Notes: generated by a model from the sequence alone, not told the origin. Counted from the first letter of the stretch, positions 1-10,000 are shown. The stretch is DNA of 64,000 bases from Pedobacter sp. KBW06 (GCF_003852525.1 NZ_QAJL01000001.1:234726-298725); one strand, 5' to 3'. A program made the numbers and translations.

Positions 1-52
1 TAACGAAGTAGAAACAAGGTTATCAAAAGAAAAGACCAGTTCCTGTCAGTTC

Positions 53-68
53 ATGCAAACGTTTGCGT
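53..68. promoter_or_regulatory. LacI/PurR-type operator palindrome
   Basis: The sequence ATGCAAACGTTTGCGT holds the perfect 12-bp palindrome GCAAACGTTTGC at 55-66. It differs at one position from the classical E. coli PurR box (ACGCAAACGTTTGCGT), and the central CG is typical of LacI-family operators. No LacI-family gene is in the window, so regulator and target are unknown. The target could be the gene at 440 or one to the left. Seen: the palindrome. Inferred: its function. Confidence 0.5.
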
Positions 69-334
69 TGAAATACACAGGGTTGCATTACAATACGAAT
101 ATGAGCGCAAAACCAGCGTTATTATATACTGATTTAGTAGATTTTATACCCTAAACTTCGTTAAACTGTGGCTGATCCCGGAAAAATATCCATCTCATTT
201 TATGATCCTGACAAAAAAGCCCTCAATTGGCTTAATTAAATCAATATCAATCGTTTGCGCAATGATAAAAAACAGATTCCAAACAAAAGCCCTTAAATTG
301 GATTTACCAAACCAACCATCCTAAATCTTCTCTT

Positions 335-415
335 ATGAAATCTCTCCTTCATTACCTCTTCCTCTTCAGGAAATCCCCTGTACTCCTTTACATTCGAAGT
401 ACCCCACAGCGCTAA
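335..415 (+). CDS. possible 26-residue leader ORF
   Basis: ATG at 335, TAA at 413-415, ending 24 bases before the ATG of the giant protease. The peptide starts MKSLLHYLFLFRKSPVLL and is hydrophobic and basic, like a truncated signal peptide. It could be a leader peptide, a relic of an older signal sequence, or chance. No recognised family and no clear Shine-Dalgarno sequence. Confidence 0.2.
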   Translation: MKSLLHYLFLFRKSPVLLYIRSTPQR

Positions 416-439
416 ACCAATCAAACCCTATATACCATT

Positions 440-3400
440 ATGAAGAAAATTTTATTATTTCTTTGGGGCATTCTTGTGCCTTTATTTTTAGCTGCACAGG
501 TTGGGAAGCCTGTCGAAAAAGACTTCCGGATCCTCCATACCAACAAAGAATTTAAGCCCGAAAAAGGCTTTCGTTCTGATCAGAGTGGCAATATGACGGA
601 CCAGAAAAAAGGAAGGGTAAAGTACAGCAAAGGCGAATACTTTCTCGTCCAGTTTGAAGAACTTCCTGACGCATCACAAAAGGAAAAGCTAAAAAATCTG
701 GGCATAAGACTGCTCGACTATGTGCCCAATTATTCCTATTACGCACACTTTAAAAAAGAACTCAGCTCAGATCAGTTTCCCGCCCTGGGCATCAGAACGG
801 TTTTACCCATAGACGAAGGTTTCAAATTATCCGAAAATCTTTTCAGGAACCAGATCCCGCAGCATGCGAGGAAAGGCACTGAACTGGAACTGGAAGTTCT
901 GTTTTATGATGAAGCAGACCTTGCTGCCGCTGAAACTGCCCTCCTGAAAGAGGCCAGGATTAAATCTAAAGGTCAGCCCAGAAAATGGACAATTCTTATC
1001 GCTCAGCACAAGTTGAAAAAACTCGCGGCCATTAAAGAGATCAAATTCATTTCTCCTGTTGAAGACGCACCAAAGCCGGAAGTAGATGGCCCGGGGGACA
1101 TTTTTGCCAATAATATTGGCCGGTCCAACTACATCAACAGCGGCTTTAACGGATGGAACTACAATGGGGCGGGTGTCAATGTACACATCCGTGAAAATGA
1201 TTTTCTGCAGGACATCGACATGCAGGGCAGAATGATTCCGGGCTCCGCAAATGTGAATCCCGGAGGGCATTCCTGGAGTGTATCCAAACGCATGGGCAGT
1301 GCCGGAAATTACGATCCTAAAGATCAGTCCAACGCATGGGGTTCGAATTTCTATGTTGTATCCGGACAAAACACCTATACCAATTACGATGATCCCAATA
1401 AAAAGATCAGGGTCACCAATATGTCTTATGGCTGGGGTGCCGATGCCAACTACAGCTCCTTATCAAATGAGCACGACAACTATATCCGGACCAGACCGGA
1501 GGCCATGCTCGTTTATTCTTCCGGGAACAGTGGAGACATCGTTCCAATCGGTGGAAAATACAATGGTTTACCAGGTTGGGGTAACCTAACCGGAAGTGCC
1601 AAACATGCGAAAAACCTGTTGACGATCAGTGGTACTGATTATGATGATAATTTTCTGGACTGGACCAATAAAGGACCGGCTTATGACGGCAGGATTAAAC
1701 CAGACCTGACCATCGAAGGCTCCGGGGGAACTTCTTATGCAGCGCCAAAGGTATCCGGTATTTTCGCCATATTACATCAGGCCTATAAAGCCGAAACTCA
1801 GGCTGCAAGTGCGCCTTCTGCATTGATTAAGGCCATTCTATTGAATACTGCCGACGATATTTACAATGCAGGGATCGATTTTAAGACCGGGTTTGGTCGT
1901 CCGAACGTTCGTCGCGCTTTTAAAACCATCCAGAACCGAAGCTTCAGCACTGGTCAGATGGCAAACGGCGGATCAGCAACTAGCAGCATTGAGGTTCCTG
2001 CGGGAACGAGCCAGGTCAGGGTCTTGTTATATTGGGCAGATTATGAAGCTACACCTGGCGCAGCTCAATCCTTAGTGAATGACCTGGACCTGAATGTAAC
2101 CGACCCATCATCCAATACTTTTCTGCCATGGGGATTAGATACCGCCGCCAATGCGGTAAGCCTGAACTCCTTACCTACCAGAAAAGCAGACCACATCAAT
2201 AACGTGGAGCAGGTAACCATAGACAATCCTGTAGCCGGAACCTATACCTTAAACATCAATGGAAACCTGATCCCACAAGGACCTCAGGAATATTTCATTG
2301 TGTATGAGTTTTTAAAAGACGAGATCATGATGGCCTACCCTCTTGGAGGAGAAGCCATGGGGCCGGGAAAATCAGAATACATCCGTTGGGATGCTTATGG
2401 CGTTCCGGGGAGTTTTAACCTGGACTATTCCACAGACAACGGAAGTACATGGACAGCCATTGCCAGCAATATCGCTGCAGACAAACGACAGTTCAAATGG
2501 ACCGTTCCAACCCTTTCTTCGAAAATAAAGATCCGCGTAAAAAGAGGCACACAGGAAAGTACCGCCAGTAATGTGAATGTCCTCGCCGCCCCTGAAGGTT
2601 TAGAAGTTGTCTGGGCGGGCAGCAGTTCTTTACAGTTGTCCTGGAGGAAATTAACACCTGCTGTCCAATATGAAGTATTTAAGCTCGGGGAAAAATACAT
2701 GGAATCGGCAGGTCTGACCAGTGATACCAGCATCGTCCTGAATGGCTCAGATCCGAGCAAACAGGAATGGTATGCGGTACGTGCCATTGGTGCGAACGGA
2801 TTACAGGGACTTCGGGGAAACAGCATTCCTAAAGAAACAGGCCTGTTGAATTTTAAAAACCTGATTACAGGAACGGCGTTCAACGTGCGTAAAAATGCAG
2901 CCCTGCTGACAGGAAAAGTCAACTCACTTGGGGGAACATTGACAAACCTGGTTTTTGAATATGGTCCTACCACTGCTTATGGTTCACAAACCAATATCGC
3001 CGGTTCTTTTTCAGGTTCCAATCTCATTCCTGTTCAGCAGGAGGTTCCGCTAACCATGAAATCCGGAGAAGTATGGCATTACCGACTGAAAGCACTGGCC
3101 AATGGTGCAGATGTTTTTGGAGAAGACCATACCTTCCAGCCTGCTCCGGGGAACTCCGTTGCCTTTACCGGAACCGGAACAGAATTTATTACTTTAGGCA
3201 GCAATGCAGCCATCAACGGAACCAAGGCAAGAACGATTGAGCTTTGGGCAAAGGCCGATGCCTTTAATGATGGCGGGGTGTTTGCAACGGGCATCACCGG
3301 AACAAATCTCGGGGAGTTCAGTTTGAGAACCACGACTACTGATAACCTTTGGAGGGCCAATTTCTGGAATTCCAGCAAAGATTTCACCTTAGCCAACAGC

Positions 3401-6400
3401 AAAGGCGAATGGCACCATTACGCATTGGTATTTGATGGGACCAACGTTAGTTTTTACTACGATGGAGAACAAAAACTTGCCCCAACACCAACGGCCTTAA
3501 ATACGACAAACGGACTTGTGCGGTTGGGTCTATGGAACAGTGGGCCAAGCAATAAGTTTTTCAAAGGAGAGATCGATGAAGTCCGGGTTTGGAGCAAAGC
3601 ATTGAGCTCATTCGAGATCAAGCAAGGTTTCCATCATCCTGTTCAGGGAAATGAAGCCGGCCTGGTTTATTATGCGAATTTCGACAATGCAGAATCTGAA
3701 ATCTACGATATCGTGAGTAAAAAACCGGTATTGGTAACCGGAACTCCGGTCCGGGTCAAAACAGCTTACCCTTTTGGTGGTGGTGTTTCACAGGCAAAAT
3801 CCGAAGTTGCCGGAAGTTCAGTTTATGGCAATGGGGTTGATGTTACGGCTTTCTACAATGCGGTCACACCTGTAATTGCAGGCTTCTCGAAGATAGATTT
3901 CAGTTCGCCTGCATTCAATGACTTCTCCCCTTCTGCAGTTAAAATAGGCAATGAATATTGGGTAGGGAACCGTTTCAATACGAATACCAACCTGAATATG
4001 AATTTAACCTTTAAAAGTTCAGAAGATTTAACTGCAGCAGATCAGCTTCATCCGGAGAAAATCCTCGTGCTGACCAGACCTGCTTATGGAAGTGCCAAAT
4101 GGCAGTTCAGCACACCTGCAACAGCGGTAGACGAAGTAAATAATACGATTACCGTGAACAACTTAAATGCGTATTCACAGTATTTCTTTATCAAAGACAG
4201 CGCGCCTTTTCTGTTGAGCACCGCAGATTCACTGGTCTTCAGCGATGCAAGAACAGGATCAAAAACAAGGGCAGAAAACTTCCTGCTTTCGGGAACAAAC
4301 CTTTCCGCAGATAGCATCAGGATTAAAGCACCTGCAGGTTATGAAATCTCTCTGGACAACCTGACTTTTACAGATGCCAATTCCTTTCTGACGGTCAGCC
4401 CTGTAAATGGAACGGTGAAAGACCTGAAGATCTATGCCCGTTTTGCACCTACAGCAGCTCAGCTTTATACCGGTACGATTAAGATCAGCTCAGGATCGCA
4501 GTTGTTTTCCGAAGTTAAAGTAAGTCAAAGAGGAATTAAGGCAGATGTCATTGCCGGAAAAGCAATGACTTTTGACGGGAACGGGGATTACCTGGAAATT
4601 CAGGAGCTCAACTGGCAGCCAAAGGTGTTTACCATTGAATGGTGGCATAAAGCTAAATCTTATAAAAACTATAACCAGTCTATCGGTAATGGATGGGGTT
4701 CATTCCTCGTTCATTCCGATACTGGTGGGGGATTGAATATCGGCGTTGCCAACAATTCGGCATCCAGACTAAGCATCCCGGAGGCCTTTAAAGACCTTGC
4801 CTGGCACCATTATGCCTATACGTTCAATAACGGCGTTGCGAAAATTTACAGGGATGGCAAGCTGGCCGACAGTAAAACGGCTTCTTCGCTCCCACCGGTA
4901 TGGAGCAGTTTCAAAATCGGATCTACCGATGGCAATTCTATTGATGGAGAGATTGAAGAATTCAGGATGTGGTCTGTGGAAAAAACGCAGCAGCAGGTTC
5001 GCGAAGGAATGCACCTGACATCAGTAGGAAATGAACCCGGCTTAAAAGTCTACTTACAGTTTCAGGATGCCCTAAAAGGCGTATCAGATTTGTCGGATAA
5101 CGGCTATAAGGTTTCTTCAAATGGCGATGCCAAAAGATTGGTTTCTACTGCTCCCGTGGCTGCCGGAATCAGCGAAAGCAAACAAATTACCGCAGCCGGA
5201 ATCAGCGATTATCCACTGGCAGGTTTAAGTTTGCAATTTTCTGAAACCGGAAGTAATCCGAACGGAGAAGTGGTTGTGAGCCGCTTAAAATCTATTCCAA
5301 ACGAAAATACCAGCGTTTCTGTATTAGACAGTACTTATTGGGTGATCAACAATTATGGAACCAATACCGCTCCTACCGGACTTGTTGGATTGAGCCTGAA
5401 GAATGTACAGGATCCCTCCTCAACAGAGGGGCTCTACCGCCTGAGTTCCCGCGCTTTTAATGCTTTTGGCCAGAGCTGGAGCTCCATGGCTACCCAGCTC
5501 AGCCCTACTGCCAATCCGGTTAATTTCAGCTTCAGCCCTGCTGCTGCAGGTGTGGCTTTAGGACAAGTTGCAATGAGCAAAATTTCAGGATTTGAAGCCC
5601 TGGAAACGCTGGCAGGAAAGGCCTACCGGTTTGACGGAGCTGCCGGTGCCTTAAAAATAACAGGACTGAACTGGAAGCCGACTACTTTTACTATTGAATA
5701 CTGGCTAAATGCTGCTTCGGCAAAATCATGGAATCAATCGGTAGGAAATGGCTGGGGAAGCTTTCTGATGCATGCAGACAATGATAAGGGTCTGAGCATT
5801 GGGATTGCAAACAATGCCGCGTCAAGAATCGACATTCCGGGAATGTTCAATACTTTAAATGTCTGGCATCACCTGGCCTTTAGTTACGACAACGGCCTGG
5901 TTAAACTCTATATAGACGGCCAGTTGTCGGCATCCAAACCCGCCTCATCGGCTCCACCCCTATGGGACAACTTTAACGTTGGAAGTATGGACGACAATAC
6001 CATCAATGGAAGAATGGATGAGTTCCGTTTATGGTCTACCCCACGTACTTCGCAGGAAATCCAGGAAAATATGCACCTAACATTAAGTGGCAATGAGCCA
6101 GGATTAAAAGTATATTTACAAGGGCAGGGAAATGCAGGCCCGGCACAGCTCATCGATGTATCACCGAACCATTATGTGGTGGAAGCGACCGGAAATGTAC
6201 AGCGCGAAGCATCTTCTGCTCCGGTAGCCAATGGGATTAGTCAGACGCTGGCTGTAAATGCCGCTGGAAAGTATGACTTTAACCTCAGCGGACTGGCTTT
6301 AAACTACGCAGCTACGGGAACTTATCCTAAAGGAAATGTAGTGATCAGCAAATTGAACAGCCTTCCCTTTAACCAGGCTGCCAATATTAGTCCCCTGGAT

Positions 6401-7750
6401 TCAAAATACTGGATCATCAGGAATTATGGGGATGCCGAAGCCAGCGCGCTTGAAAGTGCTGAACTATCCGGTGTTGCCAACAGCAATGTGAACCTGAAAC
6501 TTTATAAACGCGGGTTTAATCAAAGCGAAGATTGGAGTACCGGAATTCAGGGAAGCACCCAGGTGGGTTTCAGCAGTTTCGCTGCAGGAACTGCAGACCT
6601 GAGAAACAGTCAGATTATCATCGACAGTAAAACGAATACTGCACCGCTGATTGCTTTCAGCGCGCCTTCGGATAACAGCAGCTACAAAACTACAGATTCG
6701 ATCAAAATGACCGGAACAGCTACAGATCCGGACGGACCTGCACCAGTTGTTTCACTGTACAATGGGGCAACAAAAGTTGCGACGCTCGCCGGACCTTCTT
6801 TTAGCTATAAGCTTGAACCGCTTCCTGCGGGAACTTATCAGCTCCTGGCCACAGCTACAGACAAAGCTGGATTGATGGCTGCAGATACCGTTTCCATTAC
6901 CGTTAAGACGAATATTAATCCGCTCATTGCTTTAACCTCACCTGCACAAAATGCGACATTTGACACCTCACAACCCATCCTTCTGAAAGCAGAGGCGAGT
7001 GATGAGGATGGCAGCATTGCCCTGGTGGAATTCTATGACGGAACCGTAAAAATCGGAGAAAGCAATACCTTGCCTTATGAGTTCAACTGGAGCGGAGCAA
7101 GTTTGGGCAATCATCAGCTGACCGCAAAAGTGAAAGACAATAATGCTGCTGAAAGTATTTCCGATGCTATTGCCGTGCAGGTCGTACCGGTAAATACGCG
7201 ACCTGCGGTAGCGATCATCAGCCCTGACAATGGAAGTCTTTTTAATCCGAATAAAAAGGTCACCATCACTGCACAGGCGACGGATTCAGATGGAAGTGTT
7301 GCTAAAGTCGAATTCTTTGAAAGGTCTTCTAAAATTGCTACGGTGACGGCTTCACCTTACACTTTTAAATGGCAGCCCAAAGATCCGGGCACTTATTACC
7401 TTAGCGCTGTCGCCACCGACAATAAGGGCCTGACAAATACCTCAACTACAGTAATTGTTAATCTGGCCAAGAAGAAGGATGCGATTTCGGCTTCGAATAT
7501 CATCACACCAAACGGAGATGGTAAAAATGACAAATGGATCATCGAAGACATTTCCAACTTCCCGAATAATAAGGTGACGGTTTTCACTAAAAAAGGAAGA
7601 GTAGTGTTTAGTACCAGAAATTATTCCAATGATTCTAATTATTGGGAAGGGCTATTTGATGGGAATCCCCTGAGAGAAGACACCTATTTCTACTCCATTG
7701 ACATCGGTGCAAAACAAGCCTATACCGGCTTTATCACACTAATCAGATAA
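440..7750 (+). CDS. giant secreted subtilisin-like protein with LamG and Ig-like domains, T9SS type B
   Basis: 2436 residues. A signal peptide (about 1-20, ending LFLAAQ) precedes an N-terminal region and an S8 peptidase domain (about 225-470). His277 lies in GGHSW and Ser432 in GTSYAAP. At the usual catalytic Asp position the frame reads HIREND, so Glu252 or Asp254 would have to serve. After this come a Ser/Thr-rich-type and fibronectin-like segment (to about 800), three LamG/concanavalin-like domains (about 900-1085, 1372-1545, 1724-1895) and three Ig-like domains with an AxDxDG signature (about 2067-2340). The last ~85 residues (NIITPNGDGKND onward) are the gliding-motility C-terminal domain that directs type IX secretion. 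LamG 2 and 3 are close copies, so internal duplication is likely. It is probably a cell-surface or released protease that binds glycans. The substrate is unknown. Confidence 0.88.
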   Translation: MKKILLFLWGILVPLFLAAQVGKPVEKDFRILHTNKEFKPEKGFRSDQSGNMTDQKKGRVKYSKGEYFLVQFEELPDASQKEKLKNLGIRLLDYVPNYSYYAHFKKELSSDQFPALGIRTVLPIDEGFKLSENLFRNQIPQHARKGTELELEVLFYDEADLAAAETALLKEARIKSKGQPRKWTILIAQHKLKKLAAIKEIKFISPVEDAPKPEVDGPGDIFANNIGRSNYINSGFNGWNYNGAGVNVHIRENDFLQDIDMQGRMIPGSANVNPGGHSWSVSKRMGSAGNYDPKDQSNAWGSNFYVVSGQNTYTNYDDPNKKIRVTNMSYGWGADANYSSLSNEHDNYIRTRPEAMLVYSSGNSGDIVPIGGKYNGLPGWGNLTGSAKHAKNLLTISGTDYDDNFLDWTNKGPAYDGRIKPDLTIEGSGGTSYAAPKVSGIFAILHQAYKAETQAASAPSALIKAILLNTADDIYNAGIDFKTGFGRPNVRRAFKTIQNRSFSTGQMANGGSATSSIEVPAGTSQVRVLLYWADYEATPGAAQSLVNDLDLNVTDPSSNTFLPWGLDTAANAVSLNSLPTRKADHINNVEQVTIDNPVAGTYTLNINGNLIPQGPQEYFIVYEFLKDEIMMAYPLGGEAMGPGKSEYIRWDAYGVPGSFNLDYSTDNGSTWTAIASNIAADKRQFKWTVPTLSSKIKIRVKRGTQESTASNVNVLAAPEGLEVVWAGSSSLQLSWRKLTPAVQYEVFKLGEKYMESAGLTSDTSIVLNGSDPSKQEWYAVRAIGANGLQGLRGNSIPKETGLLNFKNLITGTAFNVRKNAALLTGKVNSLGGTLTNLVFEYGPTTAYGSQTNIAGSFSGSNLIPVQQEVPLTMKSGEVWHYRLKALANGADVFGEDHTFQPAPGNSVAFTGTGTEFITLGSNAAINGTKARTIELWAKADAFNDGGVFATGITGTNLGEFSLRTTTTDNLWRANFWNSSKDFTLANSKGEWHHYALVFDGTNVSFYYDGEQKLAPTPTALNTTNGLVRLGLWNSGPSNKFFKGEIDEVRVWSKALSSFEIKQGFHHPVQGNEAGLVYYANFDNAESEIYDIVSKKPVLVTGTPVRVKTAYPFGGGVSQAKSEVAGSSVYGNGVDVTAFYNAVTPVIAGFSKIDFSSPAFNDFSPSAVKIGNEYWVGNRFNTNTNLNMNLTFKSSEDLTAADQLHPEKILVLTRPAYGSAKWQFSTPATAVDEVNNTITVNNLNAYSQYFFIKDSAPFLLSTADSLVFSDARTGSKTRAENFLLSGTNLSADSIRIKAPAGYEISLDNLTFTDANSFLTVSPVNGTVKDLKIYARFAPTAAQLYTGTIKISSGSQLFSEVKVSQRGIKADVIAGKAMTFDGNGDYLEIQELNWQPKVFTIEWWHKAKSYKNYNQSIGNGWGSFLVHSDTGGGLNIGVANNSASRLSIPEAFKDLAWHHYAYTFNNGVAKIYRDGKLADSKTASSLPPVWSSFKIGSTDGNSIDGEIEEFRMWSVEKTQQQVREGMHLTSVGNEPGLKVYLQFQDALKGVSDLSDNGYKVSSNGDAKRLVSTAPVAAGISESKQITAAGISDYPLAGLSLQFSETGSNPNGEVVVSRLKSIPNENTSVSVLDSTYWVINNYGTNTAPTGLVGLSLKNVQDPSSTEGLYRLSSRAFNAFGQSWSSMATQLSPTANPVNFSFSPAAAGVALGQVAMSKISGFEALETLAGKAYRFDGAAGALKITGLNWKPTTFTIEYWLNAASAKSWNQSVGNGWGSFLMHADNDKGLSIGIANNAASRIDIPGMFNTLNVWHHLAFSYDNGLVKLYIDGQLSASKPASSAPPLWDNFNVGSMDDNTINGRMDEFRLWSTPRTSQEIQENMHLTLSGNEPGLKVYLQGQGNAGPAQLIDVSPNHYVVEATGNVQREASSAPVANGISQTLAVNAAGKYDFNLSGLALNYAATGTYPKGNVVISKLNSLPFNQAANISPLDSKYWIIRNYGDAEASALESAELSGVANSNVNLKLYKRGFNQSEDWSTGIQGSTQVGFSSFAAGTADLRNSQIIIDSKTNTAPLIAFSAPSDNSSYKTTDSIKMTGTATDPDGPAPVVSLYNGATKVATLAGPSFSYKLEPLPAGTYQLLATATDKAGLMAADTVSITVKTNINPLIALTSPAQNATFDTSQPILLKAEASDEDGSIALVEFYDGTVKIGESNTLPYEFNWSGASLGNHQLTAKVKDNNAAESISDAIAVQVVPVNTRPAVAIISPDNGSLFNPNKKVTITAQATDSDGSVAKVEFFERSSKIATVTASPYTFKWQPKDPGTYYLSAVATDNKGLTNTSTTVIVNLAKKKDAISASNIITPNGDGKNDKWIIEDISNFPNNKVTVFTKKGRVVFSTRNYSNDSNYWEGLFDGNPLREDTYFYSIDIGAKQAYTGFITLIR

Positions 7751-7760
7751 TGGTTATTTT

Positions 7761-7794
7761 ATTTACCGGATGCATTTTTGTGCATCCGGTAAAT
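7761..7794. terminator. bidirectional terminator hairpin
   Basis: Perfect 14-bp inverted repeat (ATTTACCGGATGCA and its complement) around a 6-nt loop, between the convergent genes ending at 7750 and 7799. AT-rich flanks on both sides suit termination in both directions. Confidence 0.75.
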
Positions 7795-7798
7795 AATT

Positions 7799-9187
7799 TT
7801 AATAAGCGTTGGCTCTTATGGCCTCTACGTCTTCTACAGAGATCGCCAGGTCTTTACCCAGCTTACGGGAACCTTCATCGGTGATGACATAATCATCTTC
7901 TACCCTAATTCCACCAAAGTTTCTATATTCCTCTACTTTATCATAATTGATATATTCTGACAGGTGATTGCTTTCTTTCCACTGGTCAATCAGTTCGGGA
8001 ATAAAGTAAAGTCCGGGTTCTACGGTCAGGACATAACCTGCTTCCAGGGCTTTCCCTAACCTCAGAGATTTCAGTCCGAATTGAGTGGTGTTCTTTTTCA
8101 ATTCTTCTGTATATCCTACGTATTGTTCGCCAAGATTTTCCATATCGTGAACATCAAGCCCCATCATGTGACCGGTTCCACATTGGAAGAACAAGGTATG
8201 TGCCCCTTGAGCGACCGCATCTTCCAGGTTCCCTTTCATCAGGCCTAGAGATTTTAATCCTTCAGCAAGGCTGAGGCAGGATTTATTATGGATATCGAGA
8301 TAACGAACTCCTGGTTTCAGTGCATTTACCCCTTCATTGTACGCGTTGAGTACAATGTTATAAGCTTCTTTTTGTGCCGGAAGGAATTTCTTTCCTGCCG
8401 GAAAAGTACGGGTAAGATCGCCGGCATAGCCCATTGGGGTTTCCGCACCTGAATCGTTTAAGACCATATCCCCTTCCTTTAAAGTATTGCCATGGTAATG
8501 GTTGTGCAGGATATGTCCCTGAACACTTAAAATTATCGGGTAAGAAAGTTGTCCGCCTGACTTTAGTGCCACCTGGTGAACCGCAGCTGCAATTTCGTTT
8601 TCGGTCATGCCAGGTCTTGCGATTTGCATGGCCATCAGGTGCATGTCTGCAGAGATCTCAGAAGCTTTATCAAGCTCTACCAGTTCTACTGCTGATTTGA
8701 TAGAACGCTGCGCTACAACTGCTTTAATGAAGGGTACAGAAACCTCAGCGCTCAGCTGGCTTTGTTTAAGGTCCAGTAAGTCTGCCAGTTTGATTTTGGC
8801 TTCGGCACGGTATGGGGGTAAGAAATGAACTTTTCTTTTATTTTTAGCAAGGTAGCTTTCGAGTGCTGAAGATGGAGAAACGTTGGTAATTCCAGCGTCG
8901 TCTGCTTTTGCAGCAAGCGTCTTTTGTCTGCCCATCCATACGATGGCATCGATGCTCATCTCATCCCCAAAAAGGACCACTTTATCTTCGTCGATATCGA
9001 TAATGGCGTTCAATCCTGGTTCCTGAATCCCAAAGTAATAAAGAAAAGTACTGTCTTGTCTGAAATGATAGGTGTTGTCAAAGAAGTTCATCGGACTCTC
9101 TTCGTTTCCTAAAAAGAGCAGGATTCCCGTGCTGAATTGTGCGGCGAGTTGTTTTCTTCTTTCTATATATTCGTTTTTATGAAACAT
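7799..9187 (-). CDS. pepP: aminopeptidase P family metallopeptidase (Xaa-Pro aminopeptidase)
   Basis: 462 residues, usual length for M24B aminopeptidase P. An N-terminal creatinase-type domain (about 1-170) precedes a pita-bread catalytic domain. Five dinuclear metal ligands are visible in order: Asp in MVLNDSGAE, Asp in GDLTRTF, His in CGTGHMMGLDVHD, Glu in TVEPGLYF, Glu in GGIRVEDD. It removes N-terminal residues preceding proline and is probably cytoplasmic, since no signal peptide is present. It stands alone and converges on the giant protease gene. Confidence 0.9.
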   Translation of the reverse strand: MFHKNEYIERRKQLAAQFSTGILLFLGNEESPMNFFDNTYHFRQDSTFLYYFGIQEPGLNAIIDIDEDKVVLFGDEMSIDAIVWMGRQKTLAAKADDAGITNVSPSSALESYLAKNKRKVHFLPPYRAEAKIKLADLLDLKQSQLSAEVSVPFIKAVVAQRSIKSAVELVELDKASEISADMHLMAMQIARPGMTENEIAAAVHQVALKSGGQLSYPIILSVQGHILHNHYHGNTLKEGDMVLNDSGAETPMGYAGDLTRTFPAGKKFLPAQKEAYNIVLNAYNEGVNALKPGVRYLDIHNKSCLSLAEGLKSLGLMKGNLEDAVAQGAHTLFFQCGTGHMMGLDVHDMENLGEQYVGYTEELKKNTTQFGLKSLRLGKALEAGYVLTVEPGLYFIPELIDQWKESNHLSEYINYDKVEEYRNFGGIRVEDDYVITDEGSRKLGKDLAISVEDVEAIRANAY

Positions 9188-9212
9188 ATGTGGTGATTTT
9201 AAGGTGTTGTCT

Positions 9213-9220
9213 CAAAGTTA
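9213..9220 (-). promoter_or_regulatory. -7 promoter element for the aminopeptidase P gene
   Basis: The minus strand reads TAACTTTG, an exact match to the Bacteroidota -7 motif TAnnTTTG, 26 bases upstream of the ATG. No good -33 TTTG is seen. Confidence 0.4.
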
Positions 9221-9332
9221 GAAAAAGTTCATGTTGTTAACAGCGGTTCTTGATTTTTCCTCGTTTCTTATTCGCGGAGCATGTGGGGCTGATGTTGTTG
9301 CTATATCTGTCTTGATACCTGTCGCTATACCT

Positions 9333-9363
9333 GGAAACCAGTAGGAAAAACTACTGGTTTTCC
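9333..9363. repeat. hairpin in a divergent intergenic region
   Basis: Inverted repeat GGAAACCAGTAG / CTACTGGTTTTCC with one bulged base and a 6-nt loop. There is no T-tract and it ends just before the -33 element of the next promoter, so a protein-binding site is as likely as an RNA structure. Confidence 0.4.
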
Positions 9364-9366
9364 ACG

Positions 9367-9398
9367 ATTGTAAGTCAGCAGTTGCATTTTTAGCTTTG
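9367..9398 (+). promoter_or_regulatory. Bacteroidota-type promoter for the beta-barrel gene
   Basis: ATTG at 9367-9370 and TAGCTTTG at 9391-9398 with a 20-bp spacer fit the TTTG / TAnnTTTG consensus. Transcription would start near 9403 and leave a leader of about 50 bases before the ATG at 9457. Confidence 0.6.
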
Positions 9399-9456
9399 TC
9401 GGAATCAAAATAACCTTAGCCTCTTTGCAGCTAAAGAAACATTAAACAAACACATA

Positions 9457-9936
9457 ATGACCTTTAAAAAACTACTTTTTTCTTTTACCGTTGTTGCGGC
9501 TTTATTTACCATGAGCAATGCTAATGCTCAGGATTACAAACATGCAATTGGTGGCCGTTTTGGTAATGCCAATGGGGTAAGTTTTAAAACAGCGCTTAAC
9601 AAAGGCGCAATGCTGGAATTAATTGGAAATTTCAGAAGCAATAGCGGTGTGACTTATATGAACCTGACCGGTTTATACGAAGTTTACAATCCTATAAAAG
9701 GTGCGGATGGCCTTAACTGGTTTTATGGTGGCGGAGCAACGGTTGGTGCTTACAAAATAAAACACGGTGGTGGCAGCGATGTATACTTGTCGGCAAATGG
9801 TGTTTTAGGATTGGATTATAAAATCAAGAATGCGCCGATTAACTTGTCGTTGGACTGGATTCCTGCGCTTCAATTCACTCCGGACACCGAATTTTGGGGT
9901 GGTGATTTCGGTTTAGGTGTCCGCTTCACTTTCTAA
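9457..9936 (+). CDS. small outer-membrane beta-barrel-like protein
   Basis: 159 residues with a signal peptide (about 1-24, ending SNANAQ). The rest is alternating polar and hydrophobic beta-strands rich in Gly and aromatic residues and ends in Phe (LGVRFTF), as expected for an outer-membrane barrel. Probably an 8-stranded barrel of unknown function. Monocistronic, with a clear promoter upstream and a strong terminator just after the stop. Confidence 0.75.
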   Translation: MTFKKLLFSFTVVAALFTMSNANAQDYKHAIGGRFGNANGVSFKTALNKGAMLELIGNFRSNSGVTYMNLTGLYEVYNPIKGADGLNWFYGGGATVGAYKIKHGGGSDVYLSANGVLGLDYKIKNAPINLSLDWIPALQFTPDTEFWGGDFGLGVRFTF

Positions 9937-9962
9937 AAAAACAGATTTATCTCAATTAGTTG

Positions 9963-10000
9963 TAGCCGGAATAATCGTAATTATTCCGGCTATTTTTTTT
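9963..10000 (+). terminator. rho-independent terminator
   Basis: Perfect 13-bp stem TAGCCGGAATAAT / ATTATTCCGGCTA with a CGTA loop, followed by eight T residues. It ends the beta-barrel gene transcript. Confidence 0.85.

Larger units (their letters stand above)
1..439. other. 5' intergenic region before the giant protease
   Basis: No convincing gene lies here. The stretch is AT-rich and holds a LacI/PurR-like palindrome (55-66), a second partial site with the core TTGCGCAA (255-262), and a 26-codon open frame at 335-415. The gene to the left, if any, is outside the window. No clear TAnnTTTG promoter was found for the gene at 440. Confidence 0.6.

Noticed and set aside
1278..1589. 103-residue ORF in another frame of the giant protease.
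   Set aside because: Lies entirely inside the S8 domain; the main frame shows catalytic motifs.
9333..9363. Hairpin as a riboswitch.
   Set aside because: Too short and lacks any conserved aptamer core that I recognise; it also lies upstream of the predicted transcription start.
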